DNA of 64,000 nt. It comes from Blautia hominis (GTDB lineage Bacteria; Bacillota; Clostridia; Lachnospirales; Lachnospiraceae). The notes under the pieces were generated by a model. It searched no databases. It was not told the origin of the DNA and saw only the letters and a program-made list of their open reading frames with translations. Positions 44,535-53,296 of this stretch are shown piece by piece (within the stretch, counting starts at the first letter, position 1; each line of letters opens with the position of its first letter). The DNA lies in NCBI GenBank assembly GCA_002270465.1, contig NQOF01000006.1, positions 124,001 through 188,000 of the forward strand, given 5' to 3'. The position numbers were made by a program, and so were the translations under genes.

Positions 44535-45398
44535 ATGAAAAAAAAGACGATTGTTGTAATTGCAGTGATAGGTGTACTGGCTGCTGCTGCGGCTGTTTCG
44601 GTTTTCTGGATCGGGAAGGAAAAAAGAGAGAAAGAGGCAGAGGATACAGCCCTGGAAGCTTTGTTTTTACGGGACGGCAGCGGTGAGACAGTGGGAAATT
44701 ATCTGTTTGTGGATACCCGGAACCAAACCCCGTTCACGGGACCGCTTGAGGGCAGTATTACAGACGAACAGGGAGAGGAACTGGAACCGTGGGAATTGGA
44801 GAATGGCGATGTGGTGAAGATCTACGGCAACGGCATTATGACCATGTCTTATCCGGGACAGTATCCGGGCATTACCAAAATTGTGCGGATCCAAAAGCAG
44901 AATCAGGAACTTCTGGAACAATACGGGGAACTTTTAAAACAATTCAGCTACCAGGAAGAGGCTTCGGCTCTGCCGTTTTTAAACCTGGAATACAGCCAGC
45001 CTCAGGCCGTGGTTACCGCTGCTGTGAACACCACAGGCGGATACCGCTGGGAATATGAGAATGAGGCCGGTGAGACCGTCAGCGAAACAACAGATGCAGC
45101 GTTTATTCTGCAGTGGAACGAATATGAGGAGATAAAAATACCGGAGCACACGGATGTAAAACTTATCTTCTCAAAGGAACCGGAAGAGATAACCGTGATA
45201 CGCTATGAATCCTCTATGCAGGGACAGACAGAGGTATCCGAGGCAGAACAGTACGGTGAGGCTGTAACGGTCACAAAAGAGGAAGAAGGCAGTGTTATGC
45301 AGGCAGAACCGGGATATATTTACAGCGTGATGGCAAAATGGGATAACGGGGAGGCAGAATACGGATTCCAGACCTTCCCCATGCCCTCCTTGCAGTAA
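44535..45398 (+). CDS. Membrane-anchored extracellular protein of unknown function
   Basis: This 287-residue protein opens with Lys-Lys-Lys and a hydrophobic stretch (TIVVIAVIGVLAAAAAVSVFWIG), an uncleaved anchor or signal, and the rest is acidic and predicted outside the cell. A small beta domain at 75-120 (ENGDVVKIYGNGIMTMSYPGQYPGITKIVRI) recalls the DUF3221-type/OB-like domain of Firmicutes lipoproteins, but there is no lipobox Cys here. The remainder (about 140-280) is not recognised. Confidence 0.72.
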   Translation: MKKKTIVVIAVIGVLAAAAAVSVFWIGKEKREKEAEDTALEALFLRDGSGETVGNYLFVDTRNQTPFTGPLEGSITDEQGEELEPWELENGDVVKIYGNGIMTMSYPGQYPGITKIVRIQKQNQELLEQYGELLKQFSYQEEASALPFLNLEYSQPQAVVTAAVNTTGGYRWEYENEAGETVSETTDAAFILQWNEYEEIKIPEHTDVKLIFSKEPEEITVIRYESSMQGQTEVSEAEQYGEAVTVTKEEEGSVMQAEPGYIYSVMAKWDNGEAEYGFQTFPMPSLQ

Positions 45399-45439
45399 AG
45401 GTACCTGCATGACCGTTTTGAAGCTGGGGGAGAAGGTAT

Positions 45440-46264
45440 ATGAAGATTACCATATTAAATGAAAATACAGTTTACAGGCAAGGATTTCTGGCAGAACATG
45501 GGCTGTCCGTTGTCATTGAGGAGCGTGACAGAAAATTTTTGATGGATACCGGACAGAGTGACGTGTTTTTGAAAAATGCCAAAACCCTGGGAGTACATCT
45601 GGAAGACCTTGACGGCATTATATTGAGCCATGGGCATTACGACCACTGCGGAGGCATGGAATATCTGGACGGCAGCCGCAGACTGCCTCCCGTGTACATA
45701 CAAAAGAGTGCTTTTGAAAGGAAATACAGCGGCACACAAAAGGACAGGCATTATATCGGTATGTCAGGCAGTCATGAGAGCTGGAAGGCGGATGTCCGAT
45801 TTACCGGGGACGCCAGGGAGATAGCGCCCGGATTCTGGGTGATCGGAAATATACCATACCGCACGGATTTCGAGGAGCGGCCTGCCGGGTTCTGGATACA
45901 GGATAAGAACGGCACAGGCACATGCTGGCGGGCCGACGAGATGGAGGACGAACAGATATTGGCTGTGTGTACAAAAAAGGGACTCTGTCTCTTCATGGGC
46001 TGCAGCCACAGAGGCGTCGTCAACGGTATCCTGCGGGCAAAGGAAGTTCTGCCGGATATGCCTGTTTACAGTGTACTGGCCGGTATGCATCTGAGAAGTG
46101 CGGGGGAAAAGCGGATCACAGATACCATTCGGAGTTTGAGGGACATGGAGATTCCTGTTCTTATCCCTGTCCACTGCACGGGAAAAAGGGCTGCGGGAAG
46201 GATGGCATCCGCATTTGGGGATTCCTGTATTTGGGCTGAGACCGGTCAGGTGCTGGAATTGTGA
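45440..46264 (+). CDS. MBL-fold metallo-hydrolase
   Basis: This 274-residue metallo-beta-lactamase fold protein has ILSHGHYDHCGG (His64, His66, Asp68, His69) for two metal ions and later GCSHRGVVN and LAGMHLRSA. The pattern resembles archaeal and clostridial beta-RFAP-synthase-like MBL proteins, whose role in bacteria is unclear. AGGGGGAGAAGGTAT precedes the ATG. The substrate is not predictable from sequence. Confidence 0.88.
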   Translation: MKITILNENTVYRQGFLAEHGLSVVIEERDRKFLMDTGQSDVFLKNAKTLGVHLEDLDGIILSHGHYDHCGGMEYLDGSRRLPPVYIQKSAFERKYSGTQKDRHYIGMSGSHESWKADVRFTGDAREIAPGFWVIGNIPYRTDFEERPAGFWIQDKNGTGTCWRADEMEDEQILAVCTKKGLCLFMGCSHRGVVNGILRAKEVLPDMPVYSVLAGMHLRSAGEKRITDTIRSLRDMEIPVLIPVHCTGKRAAGRMASAFGDSCIWAETGQVLEL

Positions 46265-46379
46265 CCTTCCCACAGAGGCTTTCTAGGACAGCAAAATGCA
46301 AATTTAAGAGGACAAGAACAGGATTTGGGTGTATACTAAAAGAAGAAAAAGCTGACAGCAGCCTGCTGTTAAAAAACAC

Positions 46380-46406
46380 GTAACTGTTCAGTAGCTTCCC
46401 AGTTAC
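46380..46406. repeat. Solo GTAACTG...CAGTTAC hairpin
   Basis: A 7-bp inverted repeat with a 13-base loop lies in the gap before the SseB-like gene. It shares the GTAAC/GTTAC ends and GTTCAG core with the miniature-element family. Confidence 0.45.
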
Positions 46407-46438
46407 AAAAATATAACACAACAGGAGAACATAGAACC

Positions 46439-47233
46439 ATGGACAAAGTAAGAATGGAAACAATTAAGAAAATCCAGCAGATGGAAGCATTTTACGTGCT
46501 CTTTTCCAGAGGGACCAACAATCCTTTTATCATCTGCGATCCAGATACATATAATGATCAGGTGTGGGTCTTTGAAGACAGCAAGGATCTGGAGGAAAAG
46601 GCAAAACCATACATGGAGCAGAAGAATCCGGTGGCATCCATCAAAGTGGAGAACAAAAGTTTTCTGAACTTTTATTCCACACTCTTTACACTGGGTGTCA
46701 ATGAAGTGGTGTTTGTGGAAAAGGACAGTACAACTGCATTTGATCTGGAGGAGATCGTGAAAAGACCGGATTTTTCCCAACTTCCCGAGAATCAGAGACC
46801 GCTGTTTAACCCGCAGCTTCAGCTTACAGGCATTTATTTCATGCAGGAATTCAGAAGAGGCGTGGAGATGTCCGAGAAGGAGAGTTTAAATGAGCTGGAG
46901 GAGGAGATGGCAGCCAACCTGGTGAAAAGCAAATTCCTGGTGGCAGTGGAGAAACAGGAGGAAGGTAAGGAAGAGAACGTTCAGGTCCCCTATATCAAAA
47001 ATAAAAACGGCGATGTGTTCCAGCCCATTTTTACAGACCCCGGTGAGTTTTCCAAATTCAACAAAGAGAAAAAGTTCAAGGCAGTGGTGGTAGAATTTAA
47101 AAATCTGGACAAAATATTAATTCCTCTGGCAAAAGGCGTTGTGGTAAATCCCCAGGGCTTTAATCTGATCGTCATGAGTGAACAGTTTGAGAACCTGCTG
47201 AAACGTTTTGGGATCCAGAAGGAAAACAAATAA
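46439..47233 (+). CDS. SseB-family protein
   Basis: This 264-residue protein has the N-terminal SseB-like domain and an SseB C-terminal-like region (FYVLFSRGTNNPFI, PVASIKVENKSFLNFYSTLFTLGVNEVVFVE). SseB was first described around enterobacterial secretion, but stand-alone SseB proteins in Firmicutes have no known function. No signal peptide is present. Its stop lies 14 bases before the amidohydrolase gene, so they may be co-transcribed. Confidence 0.82.
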   Translation: MDKVRMETIKKIQQMEAFYVLFSRGTNNPFIICDPDTYNDQVWVFEDSKDLEEKAKPYMEQKNPVASIKVENKSFLNFYSTLFTLGVNEVVFVEKDSTTAFDLEEIVKRPDFSQLPENQRPLFNPQLQLTGIYFMQEFRRGVEMSEKESLNELEEEMAANLVKSKFLVAVEKQEEGKEENVQVPYIKNKNGDVFQPIFTDPGEFSKFNKEKKFKAVVVEFKNLDKILIPLAKGVVVNPQGFNLIVMSEQFENLLKRFGIQKENK

Positions 47234-47247
47234 GCGGGGCCGGAGAG

Positions 47248-48054
47248 ATGATAATAGATTTCCATACACATATATTCCCGGATAAGATAGCCGGGGCAAC
47301 CATAGAAAAGCTTTCCAAGGCATCAGATTCCAAAGCGTATACAGACGGAACAAAGGACGGACTTCAAAAATCCATGGAGGAATCCGGTGTGGATATATCC
47401 GTGGTGCTGCCAGTGGCAACAAAACCGCAGCAGTTTTTATCCATCAACCGCTACGCAAGAGAGATCACTCCGGAGCAGTTCCGGGGCGGCGGGGAATTCC
47501 TCTCTTTTGGCGGCATCCACCCGGACACGGAGAATTATAAAGCAGAAGTGGATGAAATTGCAGATATGGGTCTGAAGGGGATCAAACTGCATCCTGATTA
47601 TCAGCGCGTATTTATTGATGATATCCGCTACATGCGGATCATGGACCGGGCAGCGGAGCGGGGACTCATTGTCATTGCACACGCAGGCGTGGATGTGGGG
47701 CTTCCGGAGGTGGTACACTGCACGCCGAAGCGGGTGGAACATGTACTTGACCAGATAGACGGAGGCGTTTTAGTGATGGCGCATATGGGCGGCTGGAACT
47801 GCTGGGAGGATGTGGAAAAGTACCTGGCAGGCAGCAGGCTTTACTTTGATACAGCTTATAGTCTGGGGCATATGGAGGATGAGCATTTTATCCGCCTCTC
47901 CAGAAAACATGGCGTGGATAAGATTTTATTTGCTACAGACAGTCCCTGGGACGGTCAGAAGGAATTTTTATCACGAATACGGGAAATGAATATGAAAGAG
48001 GTTGAGAAAAAAGCCATATTGGGGGAGAATGCGAGAAGAATTTTAAAGCTGTAG
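47248..48054 (+). CDS. Amidohydrolase-family TIM-barrel hydrolase/decarboxylase
   Basis: This 268-residue protein opens IIDFHTHIFPDKIA, with the metal-binding HxH, followed by GGIHPDTENY, GIKLHPDYQRVFIDD, VIAHAGVDVG and FATDSPWDG with the late Asp. This is the ACMSD/amidohydrolase-2 pattern. The substrate is unknown. GGCCGGAGAG precedes the ATG. The next gene encodes another metal-dependent hydrolase (PHP). Confidence 0.85.
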   Translation: MIIDFHTHIFPDKIAGATIEKLSKASDSKAYTDGTKDGLQKSMEESGVDISVVLPVATKPQQFLSINRYAREITPEQFRGGGEFLSFGGIHPDTENYKAEVDEIADMGLKGIKLHPDYQRVFIDDIRYMRIMDRAAERGLIVIAHAGVDVGLPEVVHCTPKRVEHVLDQIDGGVLVMAHMGGWNCWEDVEKYLAGSRLYFDTAYSLGHMEDEHFIRLSRKHGVDKILFATDSPWDGQKEFLSRIREMNMKEVEKKAILGENARRILKL

Positions 48055-48099
48055 TTTTGATATAAAAGCTGCGGCGTGTTGGGAAGGAGATGTTTTGTC

Positions 48100-48939
48100 G
48101 TGAAAATTGACATGCACTGCCATACAAAAGAAGGCTCTATAGACGGCAAAGTAAGCATCGAGGAGTATATCCGTATGCTGAGAAACCAGGGATTCGGCGG
48201 AATGCTTGTGACGGATCATGATTCTTACGGGGGATTCCGTTATTGGAAAAAGAATATCAAAGGCCAGAAATACACAGATTTTGTTGTACTCAAAGGAATT
48301 GAATACGACACGCTGGATGCAGGCCATATCATTGTGATCATGCCGGAGAGCATCAAACTGCGTCTTCTGGAGCTGCGGGGGATTCCCATTCAGATGCTGA
48401 TCCCCATAGTGCACAACTACGGGGGAATACTGGGCCCGGCCCATCCCTGCGGGGAAAAATACATGAGCTTTATGAACGCAAAAGCTTATAAGAGAAATCC
48501 GGATATTTTAAAAGAATTTGACTTTATTGAAACCTTCAATGCCTGTGAATCCATGGAAGTCAATGAGAGAGCAGCAAAATTAGCGGAAAAGTACAATCTG
48601 ACAGGCACAGGCGGAAGCGATGCCCACAGAGCGGACTGTGTGGGAAAGGCATACACGGAAGTGCCGGACACGGTTACCTGTGAGTCGGATCTGATCACAG
48701 AGATCATCAAGGGCACCAGGTTTGCGTGCGGCGGTGAGATCTACAACAAGACGACCAAGGACAAAATCGGCAAGGTCAATGCAGTTCTGGTCCATTCCTT
48801 CTGGGTATACAATAAGATTGGAGGATGGAGCAAGGCCTTTAAGCGGAATAATAAGATGAAAAAGGGATTTATTGAAAGGGTGGAACAGGTCGTGAAGCCC
48901 AAAAAGGATGAGCCGGAGGAAAAAGAAGAATCGTTATGA
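48100..48939 (+). CDS. PHP-domain metal-dependent phosphoesterase
   Basis: This 279-residue protein opens VKIDMHCHTKEGSIDG and continues with LVTDHDSYGGFRYW and GGSDAHRADCVGKAY, the conserved His/Asp metal ligands of PHP phosphoesterases. A basic, partly disordered tail (KKGFIERVEQ...KPKKDEPEEKEESL) follows. I choose GTG 48100 after AAGGAGAT. The stop overlaps the homoserine dehydrogenase start (ATGA), so the two are translationally coupled. Confidence 0.86.
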   Translation: MKIDMHCHTKEGSIDGKVSIEEYIRMLRNQGFGGMLVTDHDSYGGFRYWKKNIKGQKYTDFVVLKGIEYDTLDAGHIIVIMPESIKLRLLELRGIPIQMLIPIVHNYGGILGPAHPCGEKYMSFMNAKAYKRNPDILKEFDFIETFNACESMEVNERAAKLAEKYNLTGTGGSDAHRADCVGKAYTEVPDTVTCESDLITEIIKGTRFACGGEIYNKTTKDKIGKVNAVLVHSFWVYNKIGGWSKAFKRNNKMKKGFIERVEQVVKPKKDEPEEKEESL

Positions 48940-50228
48940 GTGAAAAAGTGATAAAAGCTGCCCTGCTGGGGCTTGGAACCGTGGGGAACGGCGTATATAA
49001 AGTTCTGAAAAGTCAGAAAGAGGAGATGGAGAAAAAAATCGGAGCCGTGGTCCGGGTAGAAAAAATCCTGGTCCGCAACATAAAAAAAGCGGCTGCGAAG
49101 GTGGAAGACTCATCTGTACTCACCAATGACTGGAAGGCGGTTTTAGAAGACCCGTCCATTGAGATCATCATTGAGGTGATGGGCGGATTTGAGCCTGCAA
49201 GGACTTATATTCTGGAGGCACTGCGTGCAGGCAAGCATGTGGTGACCGCCAACAAGGATTTAGTGGCCTCCAATGGGGGAGAACTGCTGGACTGTGCGGC
49301 AGAGCATCAGTGCGATTTCCTTTTTGAAGCAGCAGTGGCCGGAGGGATTCCCATTATCCGGCCATTGAAACAGTGCCTGGCCGGCAACCACATTCAGGAG
49401 GTCATCGGCATAGTAAACGGTACGACTAATTTTATTTTGACAAAAATGACCCAGGAAGGCATGGAATTTTCCGAGGCTTTGGCTCTGGCAACAGAACTTG
49501 GCTATGCGGAGGCAGATCCGACAGCAGATATCAGAGGATATGACGCGGGGCGTAAAATGGCGATCATGGCTTCCATTGCCTTTAATTCCAGAGTGACCTT
49601 TGACGATGTGACAACAGAAGGCATCACGCATATCTCGGCTAAAGATATCCGGTACGCGAAAGAACTGGGCTGCCTGATCAAATTGCTGGGACTTGCCAGA
49701 AATACAGAGACGGGAATTGAGGTGCGGGTGCAGCCCATGCTGATTTCCGAGAGCCACCCCCTGGCCTCTGTCAATGACTCTTTCAATGCTGTCTTTGTGA
49801 GAGGAGATGCAGTGGGAGATACCATGTTTTACGGGCGGGGTGCGGGTGAGATGCCCACAGCCAGCGCTATTGTTGGGGATGTTTTTGACATTGTGAGAAA
49901 TATACAGTTCGGCTGTACCGGAAGGATAAGCTGTACCTGTTATAAAGAACTGCCTGTGAAAAAGGCAGATGATATGGATAGCCGCTTTTTCCTGCGTCTG
50001 CAGGTGGACGACAGACCGGGCGTACTTGCCAGCATTGCCAGTGTATTAGGCAATAATGATGTGAGTATTGCACAGATGATACAGAAAAATAAAGACGGAG
50101 ATCTGGCGGAGATCGTTGTTGTGACCTCAAAAGTCAGGGAGGGCAATTTTAATGATGCTATGATGATCATTGAGGGAATGAGTGTGGTACATAAGGTTTC
50201 CGCCCTGATCCGTGTATATGGAGACTGA
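48936..50228 (+). CDS. hom: Homoserine dehydrogenase
   Basis: This 430-residue enzyme reduces aspartate semialdehyde to homoserine on the way to threonine and methionine. The N-terminal nucleotide site is ALLGLGTVGNGVYKVL, then VTANKDLVASNGGELL, GIVNGTTNFILTKM, ELGYAEADPTADIRGYDAGRK and a C-terminal ACT domain (DRPGVLASIASVLGNNDVSI, about 350-430) for feedback control. The start overlaps the upstream stop. AlaX follows after two bases. Confidence 0.95.
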   Translation: MSEKVIKAALLGLGTVGNGVYKVLKSQKEEMEKKIGAVVRVEKILVRNIKKAAAKVEDSSVLTNDWKAVLEDPSIEIIIEVMGGFEPARTYILEALRAGKHVVTANKDLVASNGGELLDCAAEHQCDFLFEAAVAGGIPIIRPLKQCLAGNHIQEVIGIVNGTTNFILTKMTQEGMEFSEALALATELGYAEADPTADIRGYDAGRKMAIMASIAFNSRVTFDDVTTEGITHISAKDIRYAKELGCLIKLLGLARNTETGIEVRVQPMLISESHPLASVNDSFNAVFVRGDAVGDTMFYGRGAGEMPTASAIVGDVFDIVRNIQFGCTGRISCTCYKELPVKKADDMDSRFFLRLQVDDRPGVLASIASVLGNNDVSIAQMIQKNKDGDLAEIVVVTSKVREGNFNDAMMIIEGMSVVHKVSALIRVYGD

Positions 50229-50230
50229 AC

Positions 50231-51430
50231 ATGACGGACAAATTATTCTACAGGGACAGTATGACAGATAGGTTTCAGGCAGAGGTGCTGGCCTGCAGAC
50301 CGCTGCCAAAGGTAAATGAAAATATAAGCGGTGCCCATTATGAGGTGGTTCTTGACAGAACCGCCTTTTTCCCGGAAGGGGGCGGACAGTACGCAGATAC
50401 AGGGACGCTGCTTTTAAACAAGAGCGGGGACCAGGAAGTTAAGATACGAGTCCTGGATGTGGGAGAAAAAGACGGAACGGTCATCCACTTTACAGATAAA
50501 CCCGCAGATACGGGGGCTGTTGTCACCGGCGTACTGGATTTTGAGGAACGTTTTTCTAAAATGCAGCAGCACACAGGGGAACACATTGTGTCAGGGCTTG
50601 TGAATCGTCATTTTGGTTACCGCAATGTAGGATTTCACCTGGGAAATGAAGCGGTGACTATGGACTATGACGGCCCTCTCACAAAAGAGCAGCTTTGTAT
50701 GATAGAACGGGAAGCTAATCAGGCGGTGGCTGAGGATGTTCCCATAGAAGTTCTGTATCCCACAGAGGAGGAACTGGGGGAGATAGCCTACCGGAGTAAA
50801 ATAGAAATTGAGGGACAGGTGCGTATTGTCCGCATTCCCGGATATGATACCTGCGCCTGCTGCGCGCCCCATGTAAAGACAACAGGGGCTGTTGGGATCA
50901 TTAAGCTGACAGGGGCGATCCATTATAAAGGCGGGATGCGGGTGAACATGCTCTGCGGTTTCCGGGCACTGGAGGATTACAGCCAAAAGGAGGAGAGCGT
51001 GACAGCCATATCGTGCAGGCTTTCCGCGAAACAGGAGGATGTTGTACAGGCAGTCTGCCGGCTGGAAGAAGAGATTACCCGGCAGAAAGAAAAAATCAGG
51101 CGGCTCCAGGAACAATATCTGAGACGGTGTTTGTCAGAGGTGAAGCCCCGGACACAGGCTGTACTTTTATTTGAGGAGGAGCTGGATCCGGCTGCCATGC
51201 GGCGTTTTGTCAATGATGCCATGGAGATCACAGAGGGTGTCTGTGGTGTTTTTGTGGGCAGTGACACGGAAGGATACCGTTATGTCCTGGGCAGTTTAGG
51301 CAGAGATATTGTGGCGCTTGCAAAAGAGATGAATCAGGCCTGCAGCGGGAAAGGCGGAGGCAAACCGCCTATGGTGCAGGGCTCTCTGACGGGGAAGAGA
51401 GAACAGATAGAGAAGATACTTCTGGGTTAG
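50231..51430 (+). CDS. Alanyl-tRNA editing protein (AlaX-type, with DHHA1-like tail)
   Basis: This 399-residue protein matches the stand-alone editing domain of alanyl-tRNA synthetase, which clears Ser- or Gly-mischarged tRNA(Ala). It has the zinc-binding QQHTGEHIVSG (His114, His118) and YDTCACCAPHVKTTG. A long C-terminal region includes a coiled-coil (about 265-300) and a DHHA1-like domain with GKGGGKPPMVQGS, as in long AlaX. It starts two bases after hom. Confidence 0.9.
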   Translation: MTDKLFYRDSMTDRFQAEVLACRPLPKVNENISGAHYEVVLDRTAFFPEGGGQYADTGTLLLNKSGDQEVKIRVLDVGEKDGTVIHFTDKPADTGAVVTGVLDFEERFSKMQQHTGEHIVSGLVNRHFGYRNVGFHLGNEAVTMDYDGPLTKEQLCMIEREANQAVAEDVPIEVLYPTEEELGEIAYRSKIEIEGQVRIVRIPGYDTCACCAPHVKTTGAVGIIKLTGAIHYKGGMRVNMLCGFRALEDYSQKEESVTAISCRLSAKQEDVVQAVCRLEEEITRQKEKIRRLQEQYLRRCLSEVKPRTQAVLLFEEELDPAAMRRFVNDAMEITEGVCGVFVGSDTEGYRYVLGSLGRDIVALAKEMNQACSGKGGGKPPMVQGSLTGKREQIEKILLG

Positions 51431-51517
51431 TCTGTGTTTGAAAACGAATCCGGCAGCAGCAGAGAAAGAGCCGATAAAAACTGCTGCCAGGTTGAAAAAT
51501 GGGAGGGTTTTACATTC

Positions 51518-52600
51518 ATGAAACGAATTACAACTGTGTGCGGGGATATTGCGCCGGAGGAGCTGGGATTTACGGATATGCATGAACACATTATGTTCAA
51601 CGGCGCGGATATGGGGGCAATCTGCAGACCGGCTATGCCCACGGACCTGCCGGTGAAGTATGAGGATAAGGTCTCACTGGAAAACATCGGGTTTTTGAAA
51701 CGGAATTTTCCACTGGTACGGGATGCCATGGATCTGAATGATGAAGCAGCCATGACCAGGGAGGTACAGGAGTATAAAGACTCAGGCGGAGACTCTATGG
51801 TGGAGCTGAGTGTTCCCGGAATCCGCCTGGATGTGGAGGCAGTAAAGCGAATCTCAGAAAGGACCGGGGTTCATGTCATTACAGCTGTCGGCTATTATGT
51901 GGAGTCCTCCTGGCCGGGAGAATATGACGGCTGGAGTATCCGCCAGTTTTACGACCATATGATGGATGAGATTGAAAATGGAATTGAGTACACAGACATA
52001 AAGCCGGGGTGCGTGAAAATTGCACTGAATGATTTTACAGAGGCAGAGGAAAAAGCGCTCAGAGCAGGCGGCCAGGCCGCAAAAGACACGGGTATGTCCA
52101 TCACGGTACATCCGGATTACGCTTACGGGGGTACACCGGGTGAAATCGTGGAGATACTGATGGAAGAAGGCGTGAATCCGGAGAAGATCGTGATCGCCCA
52201 CATGGAGACTACCGTAAAAAGGCCCATGAAGGAGATGGTCCTCTACCCGGAAAAATGGGGTCTGGACCTGGATGTGGCAAAACGGGTGCTGGATAAAGGA
52301 GCAAACTTTTCAGTGGAATTTTTATCCGGGGATATTGGTCTGGAAGCGTTGGGAACCGCACCCATTCCGGACTGGATGAAGATGGCCGGGATCGTACGTC
52401 TTATCCAGCAGGGATACAGCCGCCAGATCGTACTTGGCACTGACATGTGCGTAAAGACCATGTGCAGGCAGTTCGGTGGTGAGGGATACTGCAGGCTGAC
52501 AAAATTCGGAGTTCCTGCACTGAAGAAATACGGGGAGGTCTCTGACCTGGCAATTCGCAATATGACGGTAAATAATCCGGCCAGGATTCTGGCCTATTAA
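51518..52600 (+). CDS. Phosphotriesterase-family metallo-hydrolase
   Basis: This 360-residue TIM-barrel protein has GFTDMHEHIMF (His22, His24), a mid-barrel carbamylated-Lys region, SITVHPDYAYGG, KIVIAHMETTVKRP and ILGTDMCVKT-like segment with the final metal Asp. Members act as lactonases or esterases; the natural substrate cannot be told from sequence. ATG 51518 follows GGGAGGGTTT; an upstream in-frame start (51434) directly follows alaX. A terminator follows. Confidence 0.86.
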   Translation: MKRITTVCGDIAPEELGFTDMHEHIMFNGADMGAICRPAMPTDLPVKYEDKVSLENIGFLKRNFPLVRDAMDLNDEAAMTREVQEYKDSGGDSMVELSVPGIRLDVEAVKRISERTGVHVITAVGYYVESSWPGEYDGWSIRQFYDHMMDEIENGIEYTDIKPGCVKIALNDFTEAEEKALRAGGQAAKDTGMSITVHPDYAYGGTPGEIVEILMEEGVNPEKIVIAHMETTVKRPMKEMVLYPEKWGLDLDVAKRVLDKGANFSVEFLSGDIGLEALGTAPIPDWMKMAGIVRLIQQGYSRQIVLGTDMCVKTMCRQFGGEGYCRLTKFGVPALKKYGEVSDLAIRNMTVNNPARILAY

Positions 52601-52658
52601 ATCCGGTTTGGCTGAGTTCAGATTGTAAAGGAAAAAATGGATCAGCGCAAAACATAAG

Positions 52659-52704
52659 AATCAGGAGTTCGGTCCCGGTTGGGAACGGATACTCCTGATT
52701 TTTG
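52659..52704 (+). terminator. Terminator after the phosphotriesterase-family gene
   Basis: AATCAGGAGT pairs with ACTCCTGATT and is followed by TTTG. The inner GTCCCGGTTGGGAAC adds a second small stem. Confidence 0.85.
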
Positions 52705-52978
52705 TTTGTAACATTATCTGGAACAGGAGGGCATCCAATCTCCAAGAAACATACAGATGGGGATGAAGATGTGGATGAAGATGGGGATGAAAGAGACCGG
52801 GGCCTGGTATGAAATAAATATTGCATCGTAAAAACATAACAATGTTTAAATATAACAATGCATAACCTAAGGGCATCCAGCAATTTATGCAGCAGCGAGT
52901 ACTGCACTGTAAGGCGTAAATAATGTATTGCAAAATATATAGTTGCATTATATACTAATATTAGAACAGACACAAGTA
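52705..52978. other. AT-rich gap with no recognised gene
   Basis: This part of the 52.6-53.3 kb gap has a short GATGAAGATGTG/GATGGGGATGAA run and AT-rich sequence, but no ribosome site with a convincing frame. The long minus-strand frame here lacks a ribosome site and family likeness. The remainder of the gap is filled by element D. Confidence 0.5.
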
Positions 52979-52986
52979 CTTTTATT

Positions 52987-53129
52987 GTTACTGTACACAG
53001 GCCACTGTACCGGGAGGCGTTTTCATGCCGGAAGCATGAAAATCCCGAGGCAGCCAGCGCGATATGGGGCAGAATGCTCCATATCTGTGCATCGCGAAGC
53101 GTGTTACTGGACACGGAGTGTACAGTAAC
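52987..53129 (+). mobile_element. Miniature palindromic element, copy D (143 bp) with perfect 8-bp target duplication
   Basis: It begins GTTACTGTACAC and ends GTGTACAGTAAC, a perfect 12-bp terminal inverted repeat. The flanks are CTTTTATT on both sides (52979-52986 and 53130-53137). The interior shares GTGCATCGCGAAGCGTGTTAC with element E and the CATCGCGAAGCG core with copy C (reverse). It has no coding capacity. Confidence 0.85.
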
Positions 53130-53296
53130 CTTTTATTTATTGTTATTAAAATTTATATAAAGTTCATTTGTCCTTTTTTTCTCTTTATGATATTCTGGAG
53201 ACATCATATTTCTGCATCATGCAGTATACATATTTATCTATTCCGGCCGTTCGGCCAGATGATTTCCAGTGGATCAAAAGTATAGAAGGAGGAAAG

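Noticed and set aside
52401-53114. 237-residue - strand frame in the gap after the hydrolase gene
   Set aside because: It crosses the end of a real gene, a terminator and part of mobile element D, with low-complexity Ser/Pro composition and no family match.
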